Origin: an uncultured Eubacteriales bacterium
GTDB lineage: Bacteria > Bacillota > Clostridia > Christensenellales > Aristaeellaceae
NCBI GenBank assembly: GCA_902789795.1
Contig: CADAPM010000006.1
Coordinates: 1-64,000, forward strand
Length of the DNA: 64,000 nt
Direction: 5' to 3'
This document shows, in pieces, positions 18,379 through 26,027 of the stretch. Position numbers and translations under genes: made by a program. The notes under the pieces are model-generated. The model was not told the DNA's origin, searched no databases, and worked only from the letters and a program-made list of their open reading frames with translations. How positions within the stretch are numbered: position 1 is the first letter of the stretch; every line of letters starts with the position of its first letter.

Positions 18379-19269
18379 ATGGCTTTCAAACCCAAGGGCA
18401 TCGTCGTCCCGATCGTGACCCCCGTTGACGAGAACGGGAATCTCAACGAAAAAGCGTACCGCAAACTGGTCGATTATCTCGCCGACAACGGCATCCACGG
18501 CGTGTTCCCCTTCGGCACCACCGGAGAATTCTACGCCTATGACCTGGGCTTCTACACCCACCTGCTGGAGGTGACCAAGGACGCCGTGGCTGGCCGGATG
18601 CAGATCTATGCCGGCGCCAACCATATCACCACCAAGGGCGCGGCCCAGATCGCCAAGGCCGTGGAAAAGGTGGGCGGCATCGACGCGCTGAGCGTGCTCA
18701 CGCCCATGTTCGTCAGCCAGACCCAGGAAGAGGTCTACACCTACTACAAGGAAGTGGCCGCCTCCACCAGCCTGCCCATCATCATCTACAACAACAAGCC
18801 CAAGACCAACGTGACCGTGGAGCCTGCCACCATCGCGAAGCTGGCGGAGATCGACAACATCGTCGCCGCCAAGGATTCCACCGGCGACATGACGAACGCG
18901 GAGGAGTACATCCGCCTGACCCGCGGCATGGATTTCAGCGTCATGATGGGCCGCGACACCCTGATCCTGGCCGGCCTGCACTACGGCGCTACCGGCGCCA
19001 TCGCCAGCTGCGCCAACGTGGCCCCGCGCATCGCGGTGGATATCTACGAGAAGTTCCAGGCCCATGACTATCAGGGCGCTCTGGATGCGCAGTTCAAGCT
19101 CTCCGCGCTCCGTATTGCCACCAATATGGGCTCTTTCCCCGTCACCCTCAAGGAGGCCCTCAAGCTGATCGGCCTGGACTGCGGCGACTGCGTGAAGCCC
19201 ATCCTGCCGCTGCATGACGACCAGCGCGAAAAGCTGCGCAAGGTGCTCAAGGAGATGGAGCTCCTGTGA
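18379..19269 (+). CDS. DapA-family (dihydrodipicolinate synthase-like) lyase/aldolase
   Basis: A 296-aa TIM-barrel class I lyase. GTTGE at 46-50 binds a substrate carboxylate, Y137 (IIIYNNKP) is the proton-relay tyrosine and K165 (VAAKDSTGD) the Schiff-base lysine. It heads the operon with garR, garK, gudD and garD, and no HpcH-type garL is seen in the window. It may therefore cleave 5-keto-4-deoxyglucarate to pyruvate and tartronate semialdehyde; a dehydratase of the KdgD type is the alternative, but no ketoglutarate semialdehyde dehydrogenase is nearby. AAGGAG precedes the ATG at 18379. Confidence 0.85.
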   Translation: MAFKPKGIVVPIVTPVDENGNLNEKAYRKLVDYLADNGIHGVFPFGTTGEFYAYDLGFYTHLLEVTKDAVAGRMQIYAGANHITTKGAAQIAKAVEKVGGIDALSVLTPMFVSQTQEEVYTYYKEVAASTSLPIIIYNNKPKTNVTVEPATIAKLAEIDNIVAAKDSTGDMTNAEEYIRLTRGMDFSVMMGRDTLILAGLHYGATGAIASCANVAPRIAVDIYEKFQAHDYQGALDAQFKLSALRIATNMGSFPVTLKEALKLIGLDCGDCVKPILPLHDDQREKLRKVLKEMELL

Positions 19270-20186
19270 CAGACATCGTCTCCCGGATGATCGATACCCA
19301 GCTGCTGCTGTTTCTGTACATGCTGTGCGGGGTCATCGTCAGTAAGATCGGGATCATCCGGGATGATAACCGCGGGGTGCTGGTCAGGGTGCTCATGGAC
19401 GTGGCCATGCCCATGATGGTCCTGAACGCCTTCAACAAGCCCACGGACCCCGAGGCGCTGAAGGCGTCGGTCCTGGTCATGGTGATTGCGGCGGCCAGCT
19501 GCTTTGTGACCTGGGGCATCGGGACTCTGCTGTGGCGAAGGCAGCCGGAGAACAAGCGCAAGGTGCTCATGTACGCCAGTATGTTCAGCAATGCGGGCAA
19601 CGCAGGCCTGCCGGTGCTCAACCAGGTGTTCGGCCCGGAGGGCGTGTTCTACGGCTCCATGTACCTGATCCCGCCGCGCATCCTGCAGTGGACCGTGGGC
19701 ATGGGCTTCTTCCTGAAGCCGAAGAAGGGCGCTTTCGTCAAAAACGTCCTGCTCAACCCCATGGTGGTCGTGGTCTACATCGGGTTCATCCTGATGGCCT
19801 TCAACTGGCAGATCCCGGGCGTATTCGGCACTGCCATCGCCAACCTGGGTGCCATGACCAGCCCGCTGGCCATGATCCTGATCGGTGCGACCCTGGCGAA
19901 GATGAAGCCCCGGGCGCTGCTGGACCCGGTGGTGCTCCTGGTCAGCGCGCTGCGCCTCCTCATCTTTCCCATGGCTGCCGCGCTGGCGCTCAAGGCGCTG
20001 GGCATCGACCAAATGACCATGAACCTCTGCGTGATCCTGCTGGCCATGCCGGTGGCGTCCAACACGGCGGCCATGGCCGAGCGCTACGGCGGCGACTTTG
20101 TGTTCGCCTCCGCCTGCGTCAGTGTCTCGACGCTCCTGAGCGTCGTCACCGTTCTCGTTATCACCTGGTTGATCCAGTTGATATAA
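19266..20186 (+). CDS. AEC-family transporter
   Basis: A 306-aa membrane protein with about ten hydrophobic segments, of the auxin efflux carrier/malonate carrier family. SNAGNAGLPVLNQVFG carries the conserved cross-over Asn-Ala-Gly pattern, and the C-terminal half repeats it in AMPVASNTAAMAERYGGD. The start is a GTG overlapping the stop of the preceding gene (GTGA), implying translational coupling. Bacterial AEC proteins carry dicarboxylates among others, so transport of an aldarate or a product acid is plausible. Confidence 0.85.
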   Translation: MTDIVSRMIDTQLLLFLYMLCGVIVSKIGIIRDDNRGVLVRVLMDVAMPMMVLNAFNKPTDPEALKASVLVMVIAAASCFVTWGIGTLLWRRQPENKRKVLMYASMFSNAGNAGLPVLNQVFGPEGVFYGSMYLIPPRILQWTVGMGFFLKPKKGAFVKNVLLNPMVVVVYIGFILMAFNWQIPGVFGTAIANLGAMTSPLAMILIGATLAKMKPRALLDPVVLLVSALRLLIFPMAAALALKALGIDQMTMNLCVILLAMPVASNTAAMAERYGGDFVFASACVSVSTLLSVVTVLVITWLIQLI

Positions 20187-20235
20187 TGCACACGTATAAT
20201 TCCGACATACAAACTGATTTAGGAGGAAAGATCTT

Positions 20236-21120
20236 ATGAAAATCGCATTCATCGGCCTTGGCATCATGGGCAAGCCCATGGCGAAGAACCTGCTCAAGGC
20301 TGGCCACCAGCTGCGCGTCTATGACCGCAACACCGCGACCCTGGAAGAGTTGAAAGCCGCCGGCGCGACCGTCTGCTCCTGCTCTGCCGAGACCGCCGAA
20401 GGCGTGGACGCTGTCATCACCATGCTGCCCAACAGCCCGCACGTGAAGTCCGTCATGCTCGAGGACGACAAGCTGGCCGAAAAGATGCCCAAGACCGCTA
20501 CCTTCATCGACTGCTCCTCCATCAACCCCGTGGCCTCCCGCGAGATCGCGGCCGAGCTGGCCAAGTACGGCATCGACATGCTGGATGCGCCCGTGTCCGG
20601 CGGCCAGCCCAAGGCCATCGACGGCACCCTGTCCTTCATGGTCGGCGGCAAGAAGGAAGTCTTTGACAAGTTCGAGCCCGTCCTCAAGGCCATGGGTTCT
20701 TCCGTGGTGCTGTGCGGCGACGTAGGCGCGGGCAACGTGACCAAGCTGTGCAACCAGACCATCGTGGCCGTGAACATCGCGGCGCTGGCCGAGGCCATGC
20801 AGATGGGCCAGATGTGCGGTGTTGAGCCCCAGAAGATCTTCGAAGCCATCAAGGGCGGCCTGGCCGGTTCCACCGTCATGAACGCGAAGGCCCCCATGAT
20901 GATGGACCAGAACTTCCAGCCCGGCTTCCGCATCGACTTGCACATCAAGGACCTGAACAACGTGGTCGACGCCGCCAAGGCCGTGGACGCCCCCATCCCG
21001 CTGACCCAGGCCGTGCTCGAAATGATGAAGATCCTGCATCACGACGGCGACGGCTCCTGCGACCATAGCGCCCTGCTCAAGTACTACCAGAAGCTGACGG
21101 GGGAAGTGCTGCATCACTGA
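20236..21120 (+). CDS. garR: Tartronate semialdehyde reductase (3-hydroxyisobutyrate dehydrogenase family)
   Basis: A 294-aa NAD(P)-linked beta-hydroxyacid dehydrogenase. Rossmann motif GLGIMGKPMAKNL (residues 7-19), substrate loop DAPVSGGQPKA (SGG 121-123) and catalytic K170 in GNVTKLCNQ. GarR/GlxR members reduce tartronate semialdehyde to D-glycerate. The next enzyme, glycerate kinase, follows after an S23-bearing insertion. AGGAGG precedes the ATG. The family includes close alternatives (3-hydroxyisobutyrate), so the context supports the name. Confidence 0.88.
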   Translation: MKIAFIGLGIMGKPMAKNLLKAGHQLRVYDRNTATLEELKAAGATVCSCSAETAEGVDAVITMLPNSPHVKSVMLEDDKLAEKMPKTATFIDCSSINPVASREIAAELAKYGIDMLDAPVSGGQPKAIDGTLSFMVGGKKEVFDKFEPVLKAMGSSVVLCGDVGAGNVTKLCNQTIVAVNIAALAEAMQMGQMCGVEPQKIFEAIKGGLAGSTVMNAKAPMMMDQNFQPGFRIDLHIKDLNNVVDAAKAVDAPIPLTQAVLEMMKILHHDGDGSCDHSALLKYYQKLTGEVLHH

Positions 21121-21127
21121 CAGTGAT

Positions 21128-21556
21128 AGGTTGAAGGGTGAAGGTAGAAGGTTGAAGGTTAGGATGTATGGATGAGAAAACAGCAGCTTATAAGAGTAAG
21201 CGGTTTGCTGTTCGCATAGTGAGGATGGTACAGCATCTTTCCCGGGAAAAGAAAGAATTGGTCTTATCCAAGCAGGTCCTGCGCAGCGGCACCAGCATCG
21301 GAGCGAACCTTGCTGAAGCTGAATGTGCGGCCAGTTCCAAAGACTTTCTGGCTAAGAAATATATAGCGCTGAAAGAGTGCTCAGAAACAAGATATTGGCT
21401 AGAACTGCTGCACGAAACCGGATACCTTTCAGACGAAGAGTTCAGAAGCATTTATGATGATTGCCAGGAACTCATGCGAATTCTCTCTGCGTCTACTAAA
21501 ACCTTAAAAGAGCAACTCTAATCTCCCTTCAACCTTCAACCTTAACCCTTCAACCT
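21128..21556. mobile_element. Heptad-arm element F enclosing an S23 gene
   Basis: Left arm 21128-21163 of GGTTGAA/GGTAGAA-type units, right arm 21525-21557 of the complement (CCCTTCAACCTT...). The ends include a perfect 11-bp inverted repeat, AGGTTGAAGGG (21128-21138) and its complement (21546-21556). The arms hug the S23 gene: 4 nt before its ATG and 3 nt after its stop. It begins 7 nt after the garR stop. No clear target-site duplication is seen. Confidence 0.65.
21168..21521 (+). CDS. S23-type four-helix-bundle protein
   Basis: A 117-aa basic helical protein of the family first seen in 23S rRNA intervening sequences. RSGTSIGANLAEA (39-51) and IALKECSETRYWLELL (66-81) are diagnostic. The family also includes the Avd accessory protein of diversity-generating retroelements, but no reverse transcriptase or template repeat is seen. 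Its A+T content is higher than that of its neighbours, and it lies inside inverted heptad arms between garR and garK, so it looks inserted. The purine-rich left arm (AAGGTTAGG) seems to serve as its ribosome site. Function unknown. Confidence 0.93.
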   Translation: MDEKTAAYKSKRFAVRIVRMVQHLSREKKELVLSKQVLRSGTSIGANLAEAECAASSKDFLAKKYIALKECSETRYWLELLHETGYLSDEEFRSIYDDCQELMRILSASTKTLKEQL

Positions 21557-21574
21557 TAATTGGAGGTTATCACC

Positions 21575-22720
21575 ATGAAACTCTTATTTGCCCCCGACTC
21601 CTTTAAGGGCTCTCTGACCGCGATCCAGATCACCGATATCCTGGAAAAGGTCGCTGTGCGGCATTTTCCGGGAGCGGAAATGGTCTCGATCCCGGTGGCG
21701 GACGGCGGCGAAGGCACCACGGACGCTCTGCTGAGGGCTGACTTCGGCCAGAAATTCCGCATCCCCGTGACCGGCCCGCTGTTCGAGAAAGAGGATGCCT
21801 CCTGGGGCATGCTCGGCGACGGCGAGACCGCCGTGATGGAGATGGCGCAGGCCAGCGGCCTGCCCTATGTGGCGGAAGCGCACCGTGATCCCCGCAGGAC
21901 GACTTCCCTGGGCACCGGTGAGATGATCCGCAACGCTATCCAGATGGGTGCGACCAAGATCCTGATCGGCATCGGCGGCAGCGCTACCAACGACGGCGGC
22001 ATGGGCATGCTGGCAGCGCTGGGCGCGAAGTTCACGGATGAGGCTGGACAGGAAGTGAGCCCGGTGGGCGGAAGCCTCATCAAGGTGGCGTACGCGGATT
22101 TCTCCGGTCTGATGCCGGAGCTCAAGGATGTGGATATCACGGTCATCTGCGACGTGACCAATCCTCTGCTGGGCGAAAGCGGCGCGACCTGGATCTACGG
22201 GCCCCAGAAGGGCGCGACCCCGGACATCCGCGACGAGCTCGAGGAAGGCATGACCAATTACGCGAAGGTCGTTTCCGCGGCAGTCGGACGCGACATCGCC
22301 AATTTCCCCGGCGCGGGCGCTGCCGGCGGCCTCGGCGCTGCCCTGGGCGGCGTTTTGCAGGCGCGGCTCAAGAGCGGCATCGACGCGGTGCTGGAGGCGG
22401 TGCGCTTTGATCAGAAGCTCCAGGGCGTCGACCTGGTGGTGACCGGCGAAGGCCGCATCGACGGCCAGTCCGTGCGCTTCGGCAAGGTGCCCGTGGGCGT
22501 GGCCAAGCGCTGCGCGGCTCATAACATCCCCGTATGCGCCATCGTCGGCGGCATCGGCGACGGCGCGGAAGGCCTGTACGATGTCTGCGAAAGCACCATC
22601 CAGACCACCGTGTCCGGCCCCATGCTCCTGCAGGACGCCATGACGAACGCCGCCGCGCTCTACGAAAGTGCCGCGGACCGGCTGTTCCGGGCGATAAAGA
22701 TTGGAATGAAACTCAAGTAA
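21575..22720 (+). CDS. garK: Glycerate 2-kinase
   Basis: A 381-aa type I glycerate kinase, converting D-glycerate to 2-phosphoglycerate with ATP and so joining aldarate breakdown to glycolysis. APDSFKGSLTA (6-16), VADGGEGTTDALL and IGGSATNDGGMGMLAALG are family signatures. GGAGG lies 8 nt before the ATG at 21575; the open frame extends a few codons upstream. The gene follows the right arm of element F and is followed at once by element C. Confidence 0.95.
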   Translation: MKLLFAPDSFKGSLTAIQITDILEKVAVRHFPGAEMVSIPVADGGEGTTDALLRADFGQKFRIPVTGPLFEKEDASWGMLGDGETAVMEMAQASGLPYVAEAHRDPRRTTSLGTGEMIRNAIQMGATKILIGIGGSATNDGGMGMLAALGAKFTDEAGQEVSPVGGSLIKVAYADFSGLMPELKDVDITVICDVTNPLLGESGATWIYGPQKGATPDIRDELEEGMTNYAKVVSAAVGRDIANFPGAGAAGGLGAALGGVLQARLKSGIDAVLEAVRFDQKLQGVDLVVTGEGRIDGQSVRFGKVPVGVAKRCAAHNIPVCAIVGGIGDGAEGLYDVCESTIQTTVSGPMLLQDAMTNAAALYESAADRLFRAIKIGMKLK

Positions 22721-22831
22721 AGGTAGAAAGTAGGAGTTAGGAAGTAGGAAGTAAAGTATGTTTTGCGAACCCATATCTCTGGAAGACTGAACCAGAATTA
22801 CTTCCTACTTTCTACTTCCTCCTTCCTACTT
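22721..22831. repeat. Heptad-arm palindromic element C
   Basis: Starts on the base after the garK stop. The left arm (22721-22754) mixes GTAGAAA, GTAGGAG, TTAGGAA and GTAGGAA units; the right arm (22801-22831) is their complement. Inner ends are GGAAGTAA and GAATTACTTCC. The core of about 45 nt is less palindromic than in A and B. The right flank ATGCATGA is shared with element D. Confidence 0.82.
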
Positions 22832-22889
22832 CATGCATGACAGCCCTCTCTTGGTTGAGAATTAGATTTTAGAAAGGCAGGCGTTTACA

Positions 22890-24218
22890 TTGATCCCGAA
22901 AGTCGTAAAAATGGACGTGTATCCTGTGGCGGGCCACGACTCCATGGAGCTGAATCTCTCCGGTGCGCATGCGCCGTACTTCACCAGGAACGTCGTCGTT
23001 CTGGAAGACTCCACCGGTAACCTGGGCGTGGGCGAAGTGCCCGGCGGCCAGAAGATCACCAAAGCGCTGGAGGATGTCAAGGACCTGGTCTTGGGCACTC
23101 CCATCTCCGATTACAAGGGCACCCTGAACAAGGTGCGCGCCTGGCTGAACGCCAATATCAAGGATGACGTGCGCGGCCTGCAGACTTTCGACCTGCGCAC
23201 CGGCGTGCACGTGGTCACCGCCATTGAAGCGCCCCTCCTGGACCTGCTGGGTAAATACCTCGAAGTCCCCGCCGCCGCGCTTATGGGCGACGGCATCCAG
23301 CGCGAGCGCGTCCGCTTCCTCAGCTACCTGTTCTATATCGGCGACCGGAAAAAGACGGACCTGCCCTATATGAGCGAAGAAAACAGCGATTGCGCCTGGT
23401 ATCGCCTGCGCAATGAGGAAGCGCTGACCCCCGACGCCATCGTCGAACTGGCGAAGGCCACTGTTGAAAAGTACGGCTTTGAGGACTTCAAACTCAAGGG
23501 CGGCGTGCTCGCTCCCAAGGAAGAGGTCAAGGCTGTGACTGCCATCAAAAAGGCCTTCCCCAACGCGCGCGTGGACCTGGACCCCAACGGCTGCTGGAGC
23601 CTGAAGGAAGCGCTGGAAGTGGCGCCCGACCTCAAGAACGTGCTGGCCTACATGGAAGATCCCTGCGGCGCGGAAGACGGCTTCTCCGGACGCGAGGTCA
23701 TGGCCGAGTTCCGCAAGGCGACCATGATGCCTACCGCCACCAACATGATCAACACCGACTGGCGGCAGATGTGCCACACCATCGCCCTGCAGAGCGTGGA
23801 TATCCCGCTGGCGGACCCGCACTTCTGGACCATGAACGGCTCTGTCCGCGTCGGCCAGCTGTGCAATGACTTCGGCCTCATGTGGGGCTGCCACTCCAAC
23901 AACCACTTCGACATCTCCCTGGCCATGGTGACCCAGTGCGCCGCCGCGATCCCGGGCAAGATGAACGGCATCGACACCCACTGGATCTGGCAGGAGGGCC
24001 GTGAACGCCTGACCAAGGAGCCCCTGCAGATCGTGGACGGCTGCATCGACCTGCCGAAGAAGCCCGGCCTGGGCATCGACGTGGATCTGGACCAGGTCAA
24101 GAAGGCCAACAAGATCTACCTCGAAAACTGCTTGGGCGCCCGCAACGACGCCATCGGCATGCAGTACCTGATCCCCGGCTGGAAGTTCGATAACAAGAAG
24201 CCGTGCCTGGTGAGATAA
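22890..24218 (+). CDS. gudD: Glucarate dehydratase
   Basis: A 442-aa enolase-superfamily enzyme that dehydrates D-glucarate (and L-idarate) to 5-keto-4-deoxyglucarate. [10 protein letters not shown] (25-34), GEVPGGQK, the KxK general base in DFKLKGGVL, metal ligands in DPNGCWS and EDPCGAE, and the catalytic His in [11 protein letters not shown] all match. The sequence aligns by eye with E. coli GudD nearly end to end. The start appears to be TTG ([12 protein letters not shown]...), since alignment with family members begins before the first ATG (22911); the ribosome site is weak. Confidence 0.95.
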   Translation: MIPKVVKMDVYPVAGHDSMELNLSGAHAPYFTRNVVVLEDSTGNLGVGEVPGGQKITKALEDVKDLVLGTPISDYKGTLNKVRAWLNANIKDDVRGLQTFDLRTGVHVVTAIEAPLLDLLGKYLEVPAAALMGDGIQRERVRFLSYLFYIGDRKKTDLPYMSEENSDCAWYRLRNEEALTPDAIVELAKATVEKYGFEDFKLKGGVLAPKEEVKAVTAIKKAFPNARVDLDPNGCWSLKEALEVAPDLKNVLAYMEDPCGAEDGFSGREVMAEFRKATMMPTATNMINTDWRQMCHTIALQSVDIPLADPHFWTMNGSVRVGQLCNDFGLMWGCHSNNHFDISLAMVTQCAAAIPGKMNGIDTHWIWQEGRERLTKEPLQIVDGCIDLPKKPGLGIDVDLDQVKKANKIYLENCLGARNDAIGMQYLIPGWKFDNKKPCLVR

Positions 24219-24224
24219 TTACTT

Positions 24225-24327
24225 AAAGTAGGAGTTAGGAAGTAAATAGTGTTCATTGAAGCGGCGGCTGTAACGGTTGGCGCAGAACATGAATCACTTC
24301 CTACTTCCTACTTTCTCCTTCCTACTT
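24225..24327. repeat. Heptad-arm palindromic element D
   Basis: Starts 7 nt after the gudD stop. Short left arm (AAAGTAGGAGTTAGGAAGTAA, from 24225 to 24245), a core of about 50 nt with GTTCATTGAAGCGGCGG, and a longer right arm (24296-24327). The right flank ATGCATGA is shared with element C. Confidence 0.8.
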
Positions 24328-24376
24328 AATGCATGAAAAACCATTTCAATTACTTGATCAATAAGGAGTGCCCTTT

Positions 24377-25888
24377 ATGCGTACTTACGTCCAGATCAAG
24401 CCTGAAGACAATGTCGCCATTGCGGTGCAGGAGCTGCCGAAGGGCACCGAGATCATGCCCGGGGTCGTGACCCTGTCCGATATCCCACAGGCGCATAAGA
24501 TCGCCCTGACCGAGATCCCGAAGGACGCGCCGGTCATCCGCTACGGCGTGACGCTGGGCTATGCCAAGGATCCCATCGCCAAGGGCCAGTGGATCAACGA
24601 GCATATGCTGCGCCTGCCCACGCCGCCGTCCCTGGACGATATGCCCTGGGGCGTGAACATCCGCACCGACCTGCCTGAACCGCCGGTCAGGACCTGGTGG
24701 GGCTACCGCAATCCCGAGGGCGGATATGCCGGCACGCGCAACCTGCTGGGCATCCAGACCACCGTGCAGTGCGTGGAGGGGACCCTGAACGTGGCGGTGG
24801 ACCGCATCCGCCGCGAGCTCTTGCCCAAGTATCCGAACGTGGACGATGTGGTGGCCATCAACCATCCCTACGGCTGCGGCGTCGCCATCAACGCGCCGGA
24901 GGCCAAGGTGCCCATCCGCGCCTTGCGCAACATCGCGCACCATCCCAACTTCGGCGGTCAGCTGATGGTGGTGTCCCTGGGCTGCGAAAAGCTGACGGTG
25001 GACATGCTGGTGGGCGCGGAAAACAATACGCCGGAAAACGTGATCGTGCTGCAGGAATGCCACGGCTTCGAGGGCTGCATGAAGGCGATTATGGACATGG
25101 CGGATAAGAAGCTGCAGGCGCTGAACGCGCGCCGGCGTGAGGAGCTGCCCCTGTCAGACCTGCTCATCGGCATGCAGTGCGGCGGCAGCGACGCCTTCTC
25201 CGGTGTCTCGGCCAACCCGTCCGCGGGTTATGCAGCGGACATGCTGGTGCAGGGCGGCGCAACCGTGCTGTTCAGCGAGGTCACCGAGGTCCGCGACGGC
25301 GTGCATTTCATCGCGGAACGCTGCGTGAGCGCCGAGGTGCGCGACCGTCTGGCGGAGGAGATGCGCTGGTACGACCACTACCTTGAAGAGGGCAAGGTGG
25401 ACCGCGACGCGAACCCGACGCCCGGCAATAAGAAGGGTGGCCTGGCGAACATCGTGGAAAAGGCCATGGGCTCCATCGCCAAGTCCGGTACCTCGCCCAT
25501 CGTCGAGGTGCTCTCGCCAGCGGAAAAACCCACCAAGCACGGCGAGATCTTCGCCGCGACGCCCGCCAGCGATATCGTGTGCGGTCCCTGCCAGATGGCC
25601 AGCGGTATCGGCCTGCAGGTGTTCATGACCGGCCGCGGCACGCCCTATAACCTGGCGGCGGTGCCTGTCATCAAGGTCAGCTCCCGCAACGAGCTCAAGG
25701 AGCAGTGGCCGGATATCATCGATATCAGCGCCGGCGCCGTGGCGACCGGTGAAAAGACCATTGAAGAGGTCGGCACCGAGATCTTCCATAAGATCATCGC
25801 CTGCGCCAGCGGCCAGGACAAGCCCTTCGCCGAAAAATACGGCATGCACAACTATCTGTGCATCTTCAATCCGGCACCGATCACGTAA
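24377..25888 (+). CDS. garD: Galactarate dehydratase (UxaA family)
   Basis: A 503-aa enzyme that dehydrates meso-galactarate to 5-keto-4-deoxyglucarate. It has the N-terminal SAF-like domain (about 1-75) and the long UxaA/GarD catalytic domain. GIQTTVQCVEGTLNVAV, NHPYGCGVAINAPEAKVPIR and GMQCGGSDAFSGVSANP are typical. AAGGAG lies 8 nt before the ATG at 24377; a GTG three codons earlier overlaps the ribosome site. With gudD it feeds both aldarates into one intermediate. Confidence 0.92.
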   Translation: MRTYVQIKPEDNVAIAVQELPKGTEIMPGVVTLSDIPQAHKIALTEIPKDAPVIRYGVTLGYAKDPIAKGQWINEHMLRLPTPPSLDDMPWGVNIRTDLPEPPVRTWWGYRNPEGGYAGTRNLLGIQTTVQCVEGTLNVAVDRIRRELLPKYPNVDDVVAINHPYGCGVAINAPEAKVPIRALRNIAHHPNFGGQLMVVSLGCEKLTVDMLVGAENNTPENVIVLQECHGFEGCMKAIMDMADKKLQALNARRREELPLSDLLIGMQCGGSDAFSGVSANPSAGYAADMLVQGGATVLFSEVTEVRDGVHFIAERCVSAEVRDRLAEEMRWYDHYLEEGKVDRDANPTPGNKKGGLANIVEKAMGSIAKSGTSPIVEVLSPAEKPTKHGEIFAATPASDIVCGPCQMASGIGLQVFMTGRGTPYNLAAVPVIKVSSRNELKEQWPDIIDISAGAVATGEKTIEEVGTEIFHKIIACASGQDKPFAEKYGMHNYLCIFNPAPIT

Positions 25889-25890
25889 TG

Positions 25891-25991
25891 AGGTAGGAGT
25901 TAGGAAGTAGGAGTTAGGAAGTAATGAGTGTTCCTGAAATGGCGGAACACTTCTTACTTCCTACTTTCTACTTCCTCCTTCCTCCTTTTTT
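25891..25991. repeat. Heptad-arm palindromic element E
   Basis: Starts 3 nt after the garD stop. Left arm 25891-25924 (GGTAGGAGTTAGGAAG repeated), core hairpin GTGTTCC-N9-GGAACAC, right arm 25955-25987 ending in a run of T (CCTCCTTTTTT), so it may also act as an intrinsic terminator for garD. Confidence 0.83.
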
Positions 25992-26027
25992 CATAGCGTT
26001 ATTTCGTTTATAAACACGGAGGTTTTT

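Noticed and set aside
21121-21560. Diversity-generating retroelement because S23 resembles Avd
   Set aside because: No reverse transcriptase, no template or variable repeat, and no target gene with a C-type lectin fold in the window.
6259-25991. CRISPR array from the regular short repeats
   Set aside because: Repeats are 7-nt tandem units in inverted arms without unique spacers, and no cas genes are present.
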